Assembly (NCBI RefSeq): GCF_027943255.1 | Contig: NC_072892.1 | Span: 25,133,792 to 25,197,791, forward strand | DNA: 64,000 bases | Direction of reading: 5' to 3' | Origin: Anastrepha obliqua | Lineage: Eukaryota > Arthropoda > Insecta > Diptera > Tephritidae | Shown here: positions 9,797-19,375 of the stretch, piece by piece | How the letters are laid out: each line of letters starts with the position of its first letter | How positions within the stretch are numbered: the stretch's first letter is position 1 | The notes under the pieces: model-generated | The model's database searches: none | The model's input: the letters and a program-made list of their open reading frames with translations, nothing else | Told to the model about the DNA's origin: nothing | Made by a program: the position numbers and the translations under genes

Positions 9797-11156
9797 TGAC
9801 ATTATAAAGAGGGTAAAAGCCAACGAAAAAATTTCAGAAATGGTTGCTATTAGTTCCTCAGCTATCCAGCACATTATAGAAAGGATTCGCCACGAAAACA
9901 GGATAAAAGATAAGGGCAGTTCTGCGCCAAATAAGATATTTAATGATGCAGATAAGACGTGGATTGTTCGCAAAGTTAAAGAAAACCCCGATTTAAGTGC
10001 TCCATTATTGCGGGTCACGTAGTTATACGTTTTTATAGATGGGTGGTAGAATAAGGGAAATAAGGATATACGGGTTATTAATGTTTGTTGTTACCCTTTC
10101 TCATACCTAGTATTACGATGTATAAACATATACAAATCAAAATAATAACGGTAAATTGTGTTTAACAGTAAACATCATACGAGCAAATTTAAAAGCAATT
10201 CATTTCAAAACAACTCTTATTTCAGTTTTAGTTAAGTGGCGTAATTCACAGTATACAGAAAGTAGCTTTATTTATTATAATAACGATAGAGAATACATTC
10301 TAAGATAAGAAAATAAAAGTTAAAAAAAGAAATCAGAGCCTTTTTAAATTTATACTGATTTTTAATAACAATAAAATTCGCGCACATTTTTCAATAAATT
10401 ACACGGTCCAGCCGTAATGCACTGGCACAAAACGCCCGACCACAATGTGTTAACGAACGAAGTCGAAAAATACTTAGGCAAGATCTTTAACCCTGAAACT
10501 GTGCATAGAGTTCTGCGCGAAGAAAATTTTCATGGAAGGCCGCCCGAAATAAGCCGCTGATTAATGCTCGTAATAGAAAATAAAGAATAGAGTTTTGCAG
10601 ACAACATTTGAACAAAGACATTTCGTTCTGAGAGTCCGTTGTTTTTGCAGATGAAAGCAAATTTAACATTTTCAGATCTGACGGGAAGTCCTGCGTTTGA
10701 AGAAAACCAAGCACCGCGCTTCACCCATGTAATTTGCGCTCTGCAGTTAAACACGGCGGGGGCAGTGTGATGGTATGCGATTGCATGTCCTATTCAGGCG
10801 GCGGAAATTTAACATACATCGAAGGAAGTATGAATTAAGAGATGTATCTGGATCTGCTAAAAGATAATTTAGTACAAAGTGCAGATAAAATGGGCATTAG
10901 GGATTCCTTTAGGTTCTACCAAGAAAACGATCCCAGGTATTGTAAAAATTTGGCTTATCTGGAACTGCCTACTTGTAGTACAGACACCTACACAGAGCCA
11001 GATCTCAACGTTATTGAGAATTTGTGATCAGTGCTGGAAAATAAAATAGGAAACCACAATATTTCTAATGCTTCTGATCTGAAAGGGACACTACAGGAAG
11101 AATGGAATAAAATTAGTTCCGATTATACAGCAAAACCTGTGAAATCTATGAATTAA
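9797..11156 (+). pseudogene. Tc1-like transposase, degraded
   Basis: The start of the visible frame reads a paired-type helix-turn-helix (DIIKRVKANEKISEMVAISS, then SAIQHIIERI) and KVKENPDLSAP. After the inserted block it resumes at about 10470 with GKIFNPETVHRVLREENFHG, then VFADESKFN (first catalytic Asp), a GGGSVMV-like segment, FYQENDP (second Asp region) and EPDLNVIENL (the SPDLNPIENLW motif with catalytic Glu). The stop is at 11154-11156. Several stops and frameshifts are present, and the N-terminal codons were lost with the DD41D insertion. Confidence 0.75.
10019..10455. other. Unassigned insertion inside the Tc1-like coding region
   Basis: The Tc1-like protein reads up to LSAPLLRVT at 10018 and picks up again near 10460 with VEKYLGKIFNPETV. 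The roughly 440 bases between are AT-rich and non-coding, so they are foreign to the transposase. I could not define terminal repeats or a target duplication. Confidence 0.5.
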
Positions 11157-11447
11157 GATTAAAGCTGTTCTGCATCAAAAGGAATACCCCACTAAGTATT
11201 AGCCGTGATCATGAAATCGAAATATTAATGTGTTTATGTTTTTTGAATACTTTTAATTTAGTGCATCATTTAAGCTGTGACCTCAAAACTGTAACTGAAT
11301 TATTTTAATTTGCCATATCTTTTTTATGAAGAAACATTTTTTGTTATTAAATAAAATATGTTATTTAACAAAAAAAAAAATATAAGATTTTTTTCTGAAA
11401 TGGAAATACCATAAAATATATTTGATATTTCAATAATTTTTTTTTGG

Positions 11448-11474
11448 CTGCATCAAATAAGCTGTGAGTCACTG
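11448..11474 (-). repeat. Right outer terminal inverted repeat of the Tc1-like element
   Basis: Exact reverse complement of 8764-8790, followed by TA at 11475-11476. A related inner copy lies about 170 bases to the left, at 11262-11284. Confidence 0.9.
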
Positions 11475-11476
11475 TA

Positions 11477-11997
11477 GCTAAATTGAATTTCGCTTTGTTA
11501 GTTACTACGAGTATTAATTATTAGATTGGGAAGAAAGTAGTTTTTGAATTTTAATAACAGATATATTTATTAAGTTTTTTGCGCAGGAAATCTGTAAGTG
11601 CATGTTTTTTCTTTTGAGATTTTTTGCCTGCGCAAATATGGGCGCATAATCATACCCAAGTTAAAGCCGGCTCTAATTAAGTTCAGTGAAAGCGTTCATC
11701 TTAGTTTGAATCAGCTTTGTTGCTTGAAGACCTCTCTAAGATTAGAGTGAAGAGAAACTGTCACTACAGCTGCCGTTAATGAAACAAAATTTCCCAAATT
11801 AATGAAAATCAATTTCTGCGTGAACAGCGTTTAAGTTGTGGCTTTGATTAAATAAAGATAAAAGTGTGCATAGGTACAAATTCCAAGGAATTGAAAGAGA
11901 CTTCGACCTTATAAATGGCACACGATTATTAAAATGCCAAAAATATATTAGGAACAATTTTATCCATTCCATTTACTGAAACGAAAGAGGCTAGACA
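11477..11997. other. No gene recognised
   Basis: AT-rich spacer between the Tc1-like element and the foldback element. I see no coding pattern or clear repeat boundary. Confidence 0.5.
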
Positions 11998-12757
11998 ATA
12001 GCCACTAGGGCGGGTCGATTTAAAAATCGCTCATTGCTCTGCGAAAATCGTATTCTAGGGATCAAAATAAGAAACTTTGCCGAAGGAACCATACCTCTAA
12101 AACGAATTCTGATGCCCCCCAATTTGGGTCGAACTTTTAATGCCTTTTGTGGGGAGGCAAAAAAATCGCCCATTGCTCTGTGAAAATCATATTCTAGGGA
12201 TCAAAATAAGAAACTTTGCCGAAGGAACCATACCTCTAAAACGAATTCTGATGTCCCCCAATTTGGGTCGAACTTTTAATGCCTTTTGTGGGGAGGCAAA
12301 AAAATCGCCCATTGCTCTGTGAAAATCATATTCTAGGGATCAAAATAAGAAACTTTGCCGAAGGAACCATACCTCTAAAACGAATTCTGATGTCCCCCAA
12401 TTTGGGTCGAACTTTTGGGTAGGGGCACTTTGACCCATTTAGAGTGCTCCAATCGAGTCCAAATGTATGACCGACCCCCACTAACTTTGAACGGCCGATC
12501 CACCCATGCTAGTGGCACACCCCCTGGAACTCCCCTGGGGGGTTCCCCATACAATCATTTCAAAATATCACAATTTTTGGCCTTTACATGAGGAAAGAAA
12601 CTAAAAAGTTCGACCCAAATGGGGGGACATCAGAATTCGTTTTAGAGGTATGGTTCCTTCGGCAAAGTTTCTTATTTTGATCCCTAGAATATGATTTTCA
12701 CAGAGCAATGAGCGATTTTTTTGCCTCCCCACAAATCGACCCGGCCTAATAGCCACT
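11998..12757. mobile_element. Foldback-type element with tandemly repeated left arm
   Basis: The element proper runs 12008-12747 and begins AGGGCGGGTCGATTT; its right end is the inverse (AAATCGACCCGGCCT). The same 10 bases, AATAGCCACT, flank it at 11998-12007 and 12748-12757. The left arm holds three tandem copies of a 139-bp unit, the right arm one inverted copy, and a roughly 180-bp non-repeated loop lies between. There is no coding sequence. Duplications of 9-10 bp suit foldback or Mutator-like transposition, but the transposase family is inference. Confidence 0.8.
12023..12418 (+). repeat. 139-bp tandem repeat, about 3 copies
   Basis: The marker ATTCTAGGGATCAAAATAAG starts at 12052, 12191 and 12330, giving a period of exactly 139. 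The units are almost identical, and an inverted copy follows at about 12605-12735. The first unit lacks a short piece (GTGGGGAGGC) present at the start of the others. Near identity suggests recent amplification. Confidence 0.85.
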
Positions 12758-12859
12758 GAACCAAAGTATTTTAGAAATAATTATTTTAAAAATTATATAC
12801 ACATAAACACCGTGAATTCTATAAAAAAATATTTTAATTTTTAAATGCTTTTCTCATTC

Positions 12860-13890
12860 CGCATTTCTCGACATGTCCCAAGCCTTTGAACCCGTTCGGC
12901 ATGACGGATTGCTATGCAAAATAAAGGACACTCTACTCATAAATTATTACACTTTTATCAAATCCTACCTCAAAGACCGACATTTCTTTGTTAAACTAAA
13001 CGAAGAACATTCTGAACTCTGTGAAAGTTTAGCTGCTGTACCCCAGAGCAGTATAATGGGCATAATCCTGTACTTGCTCTACACCCACGATTTACCAATC
13101 ACTGAGGAGACTATCGTCGGTACTTTCGCAGATGACACCGACTGATGCTGCTATCGACATTTAAGGCAATACGTGGCCGGTTTTAAACTATGCTGCGCCT
13201 ATCTGGTCCATTTTTTCGCAGTGGACGAAGCTGCAAACTTGTCAAAACACTGGACTGAAGGACTGCTACAGTATGCCTTTTGATATCCCCACTTCAACAT
13301 CTACACGACGAGGCCCATATGTTCCCTGTAAAGGAGCATAATAAACTGCTCAGCAAGCAGTTCCTGTTAGGGTGTTACCGCAACTCTCATCCATGCAGAC
13401 AGCTGCTTGAGCCCAAGCCGCTTCCCAGGCACGACAGGAGGCACCTTCGACACCACCAGACCGACAATTACTGGATCGGACAGTGTACAGACAGAAAATT
13501 AACGACATTCATTGGGAGACTCTTACCACTTTCTTAAGCTCCTGACCCCCCAATGCCGTCATCGGAGTCCAACCACCACCCATTGCAGGCGAAGAGCTCT
13601 AACTTCCCCGAGAGTCCCGCCAACCTTGGCACAATTACGTTCTGTAGCAGGTTGAACTCTTACTTATCCAGATTTGACCCCGACATACTAAACATATATC
13701 CGGCATGTGAAGGCACCCCGCACGACACTAACCACCTGTTCACATGCCACATTAAACCCACTCATCTAACACCCCTCTCCCTCTGGACCCAACCTATCGA
13801 AACAGCAAGTTTCCTGGGCCTACCGTTAGATGACCGGTGATTCACACTACACTGGCAGGGCAAAATTAACTGTTACAACAACAACATGAA
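12860..13890 (+). pseudogene. LINE A copy 2 (Jockey-type), RT remnant and C-terminus
   Basis: The frame at 12873-13145 reads part of a reverse transcriptase: MSQAFEPVRHDGLLCKIKDT (motif A region with Asp changed), SYLKDRHFFVKLNEEHSELC, AAVPQSSIMGIILYLLY (motif B) and GTFADDTD (catalytic FADD) before a stop. A deletion then joins it to PPLQHLHDE..-like sequence, HNKLLSKQFLLGCYRNSHPC and the C-terminal CSRLNSYLSRFDPDILN. It ends in ACAACAACA near 13887. Same family as 415-3775. Confidence 0.8.
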
Positions 13891-13957
13891 ACCGCTGTTC
13901 TCGCAATTGTTTCCAACCCTCAAAAGGCTTCAGTTAAACTCCAAAGAGGACTTGATA

Positions 13958-15255
13958 CGAGGGGTGCCTTTTATATGTCGGGATTTGGCAACCCTGGTGT
14001 TGCAATCTGGCAACTGACAGCTGTATCTCAAAGTTTGACATTTTTTGGCTTTTACTTACTCAGAACGTTTTGAAATACCAGCGCTATTTGTGTTGTTTAC
14101 AGTAACTTAAAAGATTCATCTCAGTCCAAAAATGGAATTAAATCGTGAACATTTTCGTGCGATTATTTTTTACAACTTTCGACGTGGATTAACTCAGCAA
14201 CATTGTATGGATGAACTTAATTCATTTTTTGGCGATGAAGCTCCATCAAGGACCAGTGTTTATCGATGGTATGGTGAACTCAATCGTGGTCGTAGTTCAC
14301 TCCAAGACGAATTTCGTGAAGGTCGTCCAAAATCAGTTGTTGTTCCAAAAGCCATTGATGCTGCGCGCGAAGTGATATTGCAAGATCGTCATGTGACCTA
14401 TCGTGAGATTGAGACAATCTTAGGCATTAGTGGGACCAGAATACATTCAATATCGCATAAACATTTGACTGTCAAAAAAATTTGTTCGCGTTGGATCCCA
14501 CACAATTTGTTAATCGCTCAAAAAAAGGCTCGTGTCGATTGGTCGAAGGAAATGCTCAAAAATACAATCGCAGGGCTTCGAAACACGTCTATGACATCGT
14601 GACAGATGATGAATCATGGATTTACGTGTATGAGCCCGAAAGTAAACAGCAGTCGACTGTATGGGTGTTTCAAGATGAGCCAAATCCAACAAAAGTGTTA
14701 GCGCATGAAGCACTTCCAAGGAAATGGTCGCCTGTTTTTTCGGAAAAACTGGACACGTCGCGACCGTACCACTAGAACAACGCAGAACAGTAAATTCTGA
14801 GTGGTACACAACCATTTGTTTGCCAGTTGTCTTTCAAGAAATTAGGAAAACCAATCGCCAAAGACGGATCACTCTTCACCAGGACAATGCGAGCTCTCAC
14901 ACATCGGCTCAAACAACTGCATTTTTGAGCGCCCAAAACATCGAATTAATGGGTCATCCGCCGTATAGTCCTGACTTGGCACCTTGGCACCGAATGACTT
15001 TTTTTTATTCCCGTACGTAAAAAACAAACTGAAAGGTCAACGTTTTTCGACACCTGAAGAAGCGGTTGCGGCATTCAGAATGCATGTTTTGGAGGTACCT
15101 CATTCAGAGTGGCAATAGCGCTTCGACAATTGGTTCAAACGCATGCAAAAGTGTATAGATCTTTGTGGAGAATATTTTGAAAAACAATAAAGTGATTTTC
15201 GATGGTTAAAATTTGTTTTTGTTCTCCAATCCCGACATATAAAAGGCACCCCTCG
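13958..15255 (+). mobile_element. DD34D mariner, full-length with both ends
   Basis: Inverted repeats CGAGGGGTGCCTTTTATATG at the left and the matching right end ...AAAAGGCACCCCTCG lie between TA dinucleotides (13956-13957 and 15256-15257), total 1298 bp. The transposase is on the plus strand. A deleted second copy sits at 58355-59144, and a more distant relative is cut by the right edge. Confidence 0.88.
14132..15190 (+). pseudogene. Mariner transposase with frameshifts
   Basis: It begins MELNREHFRAIIFYNFRRGL, the mariner helix-turn-helix. It runs intact to about residue 150 (KKARVDWSKEMLKNT), then needs a shift to HVYDIVTDDESWIYVYEPES, whose first catalytic Asp lies in TDDES (usually TGDES). 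Another shift gives VACFFGKTGHVATV and ITLHQDNASSHTSAQTTAFL (second Asp), then YSPDLAP. A small duplication, GGCACCTTGGCACCG, shifts the frame just before the third Asp (NDFFLFPYVKNK). The spacing is 34 residues (DD34D). The stop is at 15188. About three frameshifts and one nonsense change separate it from an open frame. Confidence 0.8.
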
Positions 15256-15257
15256 TA

Positions 15258-15960
15258 TTTTAACTCAATGGATAAAAAATTGGAGAATAAAATCCAATGA
15301 GGCAAAGTCAGTTCAAGTAAAATTTAGACTCAATCGAAGCATTTGCCCCCCGTGAAACTCTATAATGCAATCGTACCCAAAATAATGTTGCGAAATATCT
15401 CGGTATGCACCGCGACAACAAGCTAACATGGAAAATGAATATTTTCACTAAACGTAAGGCACTTGGAATCAAACTCCGGTATCTATACTGGTTATATATA
15501 TATATTATATATAATTGGCGCGTACACCCTTTTTGGGTGTTTGGCCGAGCTCCTCCTCCTATTTGTGGTGTGCGTATTGATGTTGTTCCACAAATGGAGG
15601 GATCTACAGTTTCAAGCCGACTCCGAACGGCAAATATTTTTATGAGGAGCCTTTTCATGGCAGAAATGCACTCGGAGGCTTGCCATTGCCTGCCGAGGGG
15701 CGACCGCTATTAGAAAAATGGTTTTTTCATAATTTGGTGTTTCACCGAGATTCGAATCGACGTTCTCTCTGTGAATTGCGAATGGTAGTCACGCACCAAC
15801 CCATTCGGCTACGGCGGCCGTCTATACTGGTTACTTAATCGAAATTCGCATGTTTCTCTCAAAAACCAGCTCTGCAGCTAACTCCGACATCGAAATACTT
15901 CAAAGATTCTTTTCAAAAACCCTCAGAATGAGGCAGTCCTAATTCCATGAAAATTGTCCT
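15258..15960 (+). pseudogene. Jockey-clade LINE C-terminal fragment, split by a SINE
   Basis: With one early frame change the plus strand reads NWRIKSNEAKSVQVKFRLNR and HRDNKLTWKMNIFTKRKALG with RYLYW following, the region after the RT domain in Jockey-type ORF2. Removing the SINE at 15495-15820 and one 13-bp repeat gives RYLYWLLNRNSHVSLKNQL in frame, then SDIEILQRFFSKTLRM after another frame change. Only about 370 bases of LINE remain. Confidence 0.75.
15495..15820 (-). mobile_element. tRNA-derived SINE, full length, in a Jockey LINE
   Basis: On the minus strand the head GGCCGCCGTAGCCGAATGGG contains an A-box-like segment and is followed by a B-box (GATTCGAATCTCGG). The body then contains GGAGTCGGCTTGAAACTGTA and a hairpin, ACACCCAAAAAGGGTGT, and the element ends in an AT-repeat tail. 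A 13-bp target duplication, TCTATACTGGTTA, flanks it (15482-15494 and 15821-15833). The A and B boxes suggest RNA polymerase III transcription; mobilisation by a partner LINE is inferred. Confidence 0.85.
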
Positions 15961-16399
15961 AACAGCCTAAATTTATGATATGAATTCGCTTTAAATGGAA
16001 ATATCTACGCGCTTTTCCGCAAATAGAAGTCATTTTAGATAAATTATTTACTTGGCATTTCGCAAAATTATTCAAATAGAAATTAGCATATTTAAAGAGC
16101 ACACGCACACATACGCATAAATACAATTCAATGTTGTTTATCTGCATTTTAATGGAGAAATGAAAACAATTTAGCAATTCCTCTAATTTTATTCACAATG
16201 TGGCCATATTAAACAAATACTAATATCTATCCTCATTTGCATGTGTGTGTATGTGTGTGAGTGCATGACCGTCAGGGAAATTCATCATTCCAAATCAAGA
16301 CACTTTCGCTGAATTCAATTCCAATAAAAAAATTTTTTTCATGTAAAGGATTTGTACGAAAAAAAGTTGTCAGAAGTCAGCTTTGCCAAAATTACTAAA
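15961..16399. other. No gene recognised
   Basis: AT-rich spacer with a GTGT microsatellite near 16240-16262. I see no coding pattern. Confidence 0.5.
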
Positions 16400-17123
16400 A
16401 GAAAGAAGTCTATGCCATCTTGAATGTGGCGTACTGGCTAATTGAGAAAAAGTGGCGGGGTAGCAGTATTGGAATTTGTAGTGACAGTCAAACTGCACTG
16501 AAAGCCCTTGCTAACCCACGCTGCTCTTCGAAATTAGTCGGTGAATGTAAGACAAAACTGAACAGTGTTGCAAAACACAACAAGGTTCGGCTTATTTGGG
16601 TGCCTGGACATTGTGGTATTACAGGAACGAGCTAGCTGATAAACTGGCTAATGAAGGCTCTGAAAGTAGGCCACTAGGCCCTGAACCCTTTCTGGGTGTG
16701 AATTCTGCATCGATTTAACTATGGATTGACGACTTCATGAGGTCTACCCATAGAGGACGTTGGTCTGGATTGAATTCGTGCAGAGTAGCCAAGTGCTTTG
16801 TGAAAGAACCAAACAGGAAAGTAGCGACTTTTCTTCTAAAACTCGGCTGAAAGGACCTGAGAGTAATGATGAGTGTAATCACAGGGTACAACGCCTGTGG
16901 TTAGCATATGGCTGCCATGGGGGTCGTCGACGGTCCGATGTGCCTATCCTGTCTTGAGGATAACGATACTGCAGAGCATTTTCTCTGTAGCCGTCCGGCG
17001 TTTTCCAGAATAACATTTAGAATATTGGGTGGCGATATACTGAGTATGAATAAAGTTCATACTATTCCTCTTCCGGATCTCTTAAGATTCATCAAAGAAT
17101 CCAAGAGATTTGTAGAAGAGTGA
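16400..17123 (+). pseudogene. LINE RNase H and C-terminal Cys domain
   Basis: Reads KEVYAILNVAYWLIEKKWRG, SIGICSDSQTALKALANPRC (intact SDSQ Asp), NKVRLIWVPGHCGITG, then after a one-base shift ELADKLANEGSESRPLGPEP. It ends with PMCLSCLEDNDTAEHFLCSR and LLRFIKESKRFVEE at a stop (17121-17123). The order is RNase H, then the zinc-knuckle tail of an I- or LOA-type LINE. It starts inside RNase H, so it is 5' truncated. Two or more frameshifts and stops. Not the same family as LINE B or LINE C. Confidence 0.8.
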
Positions 17124-17322
17124 CCTCAAAATAAGTTTTCCGTCTTAGCACCCACATTTTATCTTTCCAATCTCTATTATTTCTACTGAAATCTATCCGG
17201 GTGTAGTAGAATGGTTCCTGTCTGAGTGCTTGGACTTGTCCAACCCTTAACAAATCTAAGCTACCAAAACTTATGCAAAATTTTAAAACCTTTGAAACAC
17301 TTTATGCTCCTGTATGTCCATA
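17124..17322. other. No gene recognised
   Basis: Probably the 3' UTR of the preceding LINE followed by spacer. I see no further feature. Confidence 0.4.
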
Positions 17323-17515
17323 CAAAAGGTAGGGCAAAATTAATCATCCAATTTTGTTTTTGAACGACTTTTTTACTGAATAAAATAAGGAAAACTATTT
17401 TTGATTGATCAAAATCTTTATTTTGATCTCTACGCGCTCCATTACTTGTCTGTTTGTATGCAGCAGCTGCCGACGTACGACGCCATTTGAAAATTACCGA
17501 ATTTGAATACCGAAA
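17323..17515 (-). mobile_element. Internally deleted DD41D family-2 end
   Basis: CAAAAGGTAGGGCAAAATTA after TA (17321-17322) matches the left end of the element at 41563. At 17476 the copy jumps to GACGTACGACGCCATTT, which in that element belongs to the other end (43405). So this is a short deletion derivative, missing its second terminal repeat. Confidence 0.6.
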
Positions 17516-17694
17516 AAAGTGGCTTCGCTAGTAAGTATAACCCCCGTGGAGACCTATTCCAAGGTAAAGTGGCTCTTACAAGGTAAAGTGTCTAATTCGT
17601 TCAGAACTGAAACAGGGAGACCGATTCTAGATTATGTAATTAAGTATGTTAAGCCATCTGAAACTATTATATATTCACCAAAACTTCCCAAATA

Positions 17695-18564
17695 AAGGGT
17701 GGTTATAGTCAAGTTCTTTTCTGCATTTCATTTAATATTTTTCAATTTCATACTAACTTAATTTGAATCATGGAAAGATTCACAATCGAGCAACGCGTTA
17801 AAGTTATTCAGGCTTGTTATGAAAACGGGCGTTCAAATTAAAAATGCATATCGCGCACTTCATCTTCAGTGATGAGGCACATTTTCACCTCAGTGGATTC
17901 GTCAATAAGCAGAATTGCCGCATTTGGGCGAATGATAATTTGGCGGATTGCCGAAAAATTAATGCACCCACAAAGAGTGACTGTTTGGTGCGGTTTATGG
18001 GCCGGCGGCATCATTGGGCCGGCCAGGCAGTTACTGTGAATAGTGTTCGCTATCGTGAGATGATAATGAACTTTTTATGACCCGAATTGAAAGATATGGA
18101 TGTGGATGATATGTGGTTTCAACAGGACGGTGCCACTTGTCACACAGCTAACGAAACAATGGCTCTTTTGCGTGAAAAATTTGATGGCCGAATATTTTCA
18201 CGTCGCGGCGATGTCAATTAGCCGACAAGATCATGTGATTTGACACCGTCGGACTTCTTTCTTTAGGGTTATTTGAAAGAAGAGGTCTACGTCGATAAGC
18301 CAGCAAGAATTCAAAAGCTAAAGGATGAGATAATTCGGTACATTAACGGCATAGAGCCTCAGTTATGCCTCAGCGGCATCGAAAATTTAGACCATCGGAT
18401 GGAGGTGTGCCGTCGAGGCCGCGGCGGCCATTTGACCGATATTTTGTTCCATACGTAATTGTGCCATACCAATATTATCATAATAAAGAGAAATGACAAT
18501 AATTTCTTAAAACAATTGTATTTTATTCAAAATCAACACCGGCCTTTGAAACTTAACCACCCTT
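17695..18564 (+). mobile_element. DD41D (rosa-like) element, 870 bp, both ends
   Basis: Ends AAGGGTGGTTA and ...TTAACCACCCTT are inverted repeats next to TA (17693-17694 and 18565-18566). The interior encodes a deleted transposase with 41 residues between the second and third Asp. A full element would be about 1.3 kb, so roughly 400 bases are gone. Confidence 0.85.
17770..18458 (+). pseudogene. DD41D transposase, internally deleted
   Basis: Starts MERFTIEQRVKVIQACYENG, then most of the helix-turn-helix region is deleted. It continues HFIFSDEAHFHLSGFVNKQN (first catalytic Asp in FSDEAHF), shifts frame near 17955, then MDVDDMWFQQDGATCHTANE (second Asp) and TRSCDLTPSDFF (third Asp). Nonsense codons interrupt at VN*PTRS and FFL*GY. 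The tail ends RRGRGGHLTDILFHT and a stop at 18456-18458. Residues between the last two Asp number 41, counting the stop as one. Confidence 0.8.
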
Positions 18565-18566
18565 TA

Positions 18567-19375
18567 TATTTCTTTGCTAATGACCTGGTCGTTCTCTCGA
18601 GTAATATGAATGTTCTAAATGAAGTATTCCAAGCACTCCAAATAAAAGCAAACTTCTTTGAATTAAAGGAAATACCTCCCAAGACTTAACACGTTGAGAA
18701 AAGCGCCAGATCTTAGATTTGGCGATCATGAATTTAAAAGCGTGAATGAAATTAAATAGCTGGGACTGCTGCTCAGTAAAACAGATGATAGAACGATTAC
18801 TATCCAAGGCCGGGCAGGATGCAAACAGGGCATATTTTGTCTACGTTAAACTCTTTAAACTGAACGCTTGAAACTGTAGGCCCCACCATTTATGGCACAA
18901 CATCAAAACGCACACCACAAAGAGGAGGAGGAGCTCGGCCAAATACCCAAAAAGGGTGTACGCGCCAATTATATATATATATATATATAAACTCTTAAAA
19001 AACAAGCTCTTCAGTAGAAGAACGAAAATCAAAATATATAAAACACTGATTCGACCAATGGCAAGATGTGGACATGTGGACACTGAAAGCAGATGTAATT
19101 ACTCAATTAAGCGTATTGGAAAAAAGAATACTGAGTCCAGTGCGAGAAAAAATGGTCTCAGATATAATAACGAGCCACAGGAATTCTTAAAAGGCGAAAA
19201 CGTCGTGCGGTTTGTTGAATCGCAGCGCATCCGATGATTAGGATACTGAATGCCAAATGAAATAAAGCCTCGCAAAGTTTTGAATCCACGCACGTATGGT
19301 GAAAAAAGGGCGCCCACGGAAAAGATGTTTAGACGACTTTAAGGACGATATCTAAGAAGCATAAGAGTGACGTAA
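18567..19375 (+). pseudogene. RTE-like LINE, RT end and C-terminal region, split by a SINE
   Basis: The left part reads YFANDLVVLSSNMNVLNEVF; the catalytic FADD of the reverse transcriptase has become FAND. It continues to SVNEIK and a TIQGRAGCKQG-like stretch. After removal of the SINE at 18856-18987 the codons YVKL and LKNKLFSRRTKIKIYKTLIR join in frame. The C-terminal region (RKRRAPTEKMFRRL-like) then fades out near 19375. Multiple stops. The segment before FAND is missing at the DD41D boundary. Confidence 0.72.
18856..18987 (+). mobile_element. 5'-truncated tRNA-type SINE in an RTE-like LINE
   Basis: Only the last 130 bases of the SINE are present: the TTGAAACTGTAGGCCCC region, GAGGAGGAGCTCGGCC, the hairpin (ATACCCAAAAAGGGTGT, one stem base changed) and a (TA)n tail. 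A 9-bp duplication, TAAACTCTT, flanks it (18847-18855 and 18988-18996). Removing it restores the LINE frame. Confidence 0.85.

Larger units (their letters stand above)
8764..11474 (+). mobile_element. Tc1-like transposon with inner and outer inverted repeats (IR/DR)
   Basis: Perfect 27-bp terminal inverted repeats (CAGTGACTCACAGCTTATTT and on) lie at 8764-8790 and 11448-11474, with TA on each side. A shortened copy of the same motif lies about 200 bases inside each end: CTCACAGCTTA near 8970-8982 and AAGCTGTGACCTC near 11272-11284. This is the IR/DR arrangement known from Tc3- and Sleeping Beauty-type elements. The coding region runs 9797-11156 on the plus strand and is heavily mutated. A DD41D element (8988-9796) sits in the left inner repeat, and about 440 bases of unassigned sequence interrupt the frame near 10019-10455. 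Confidence 0.85.

Noticed and set aside
12140..12322. Open frames within the foldback arms
   Set aside because: They repeat with the 139-bp unit and match no protein; by-product of the tandem repeat.
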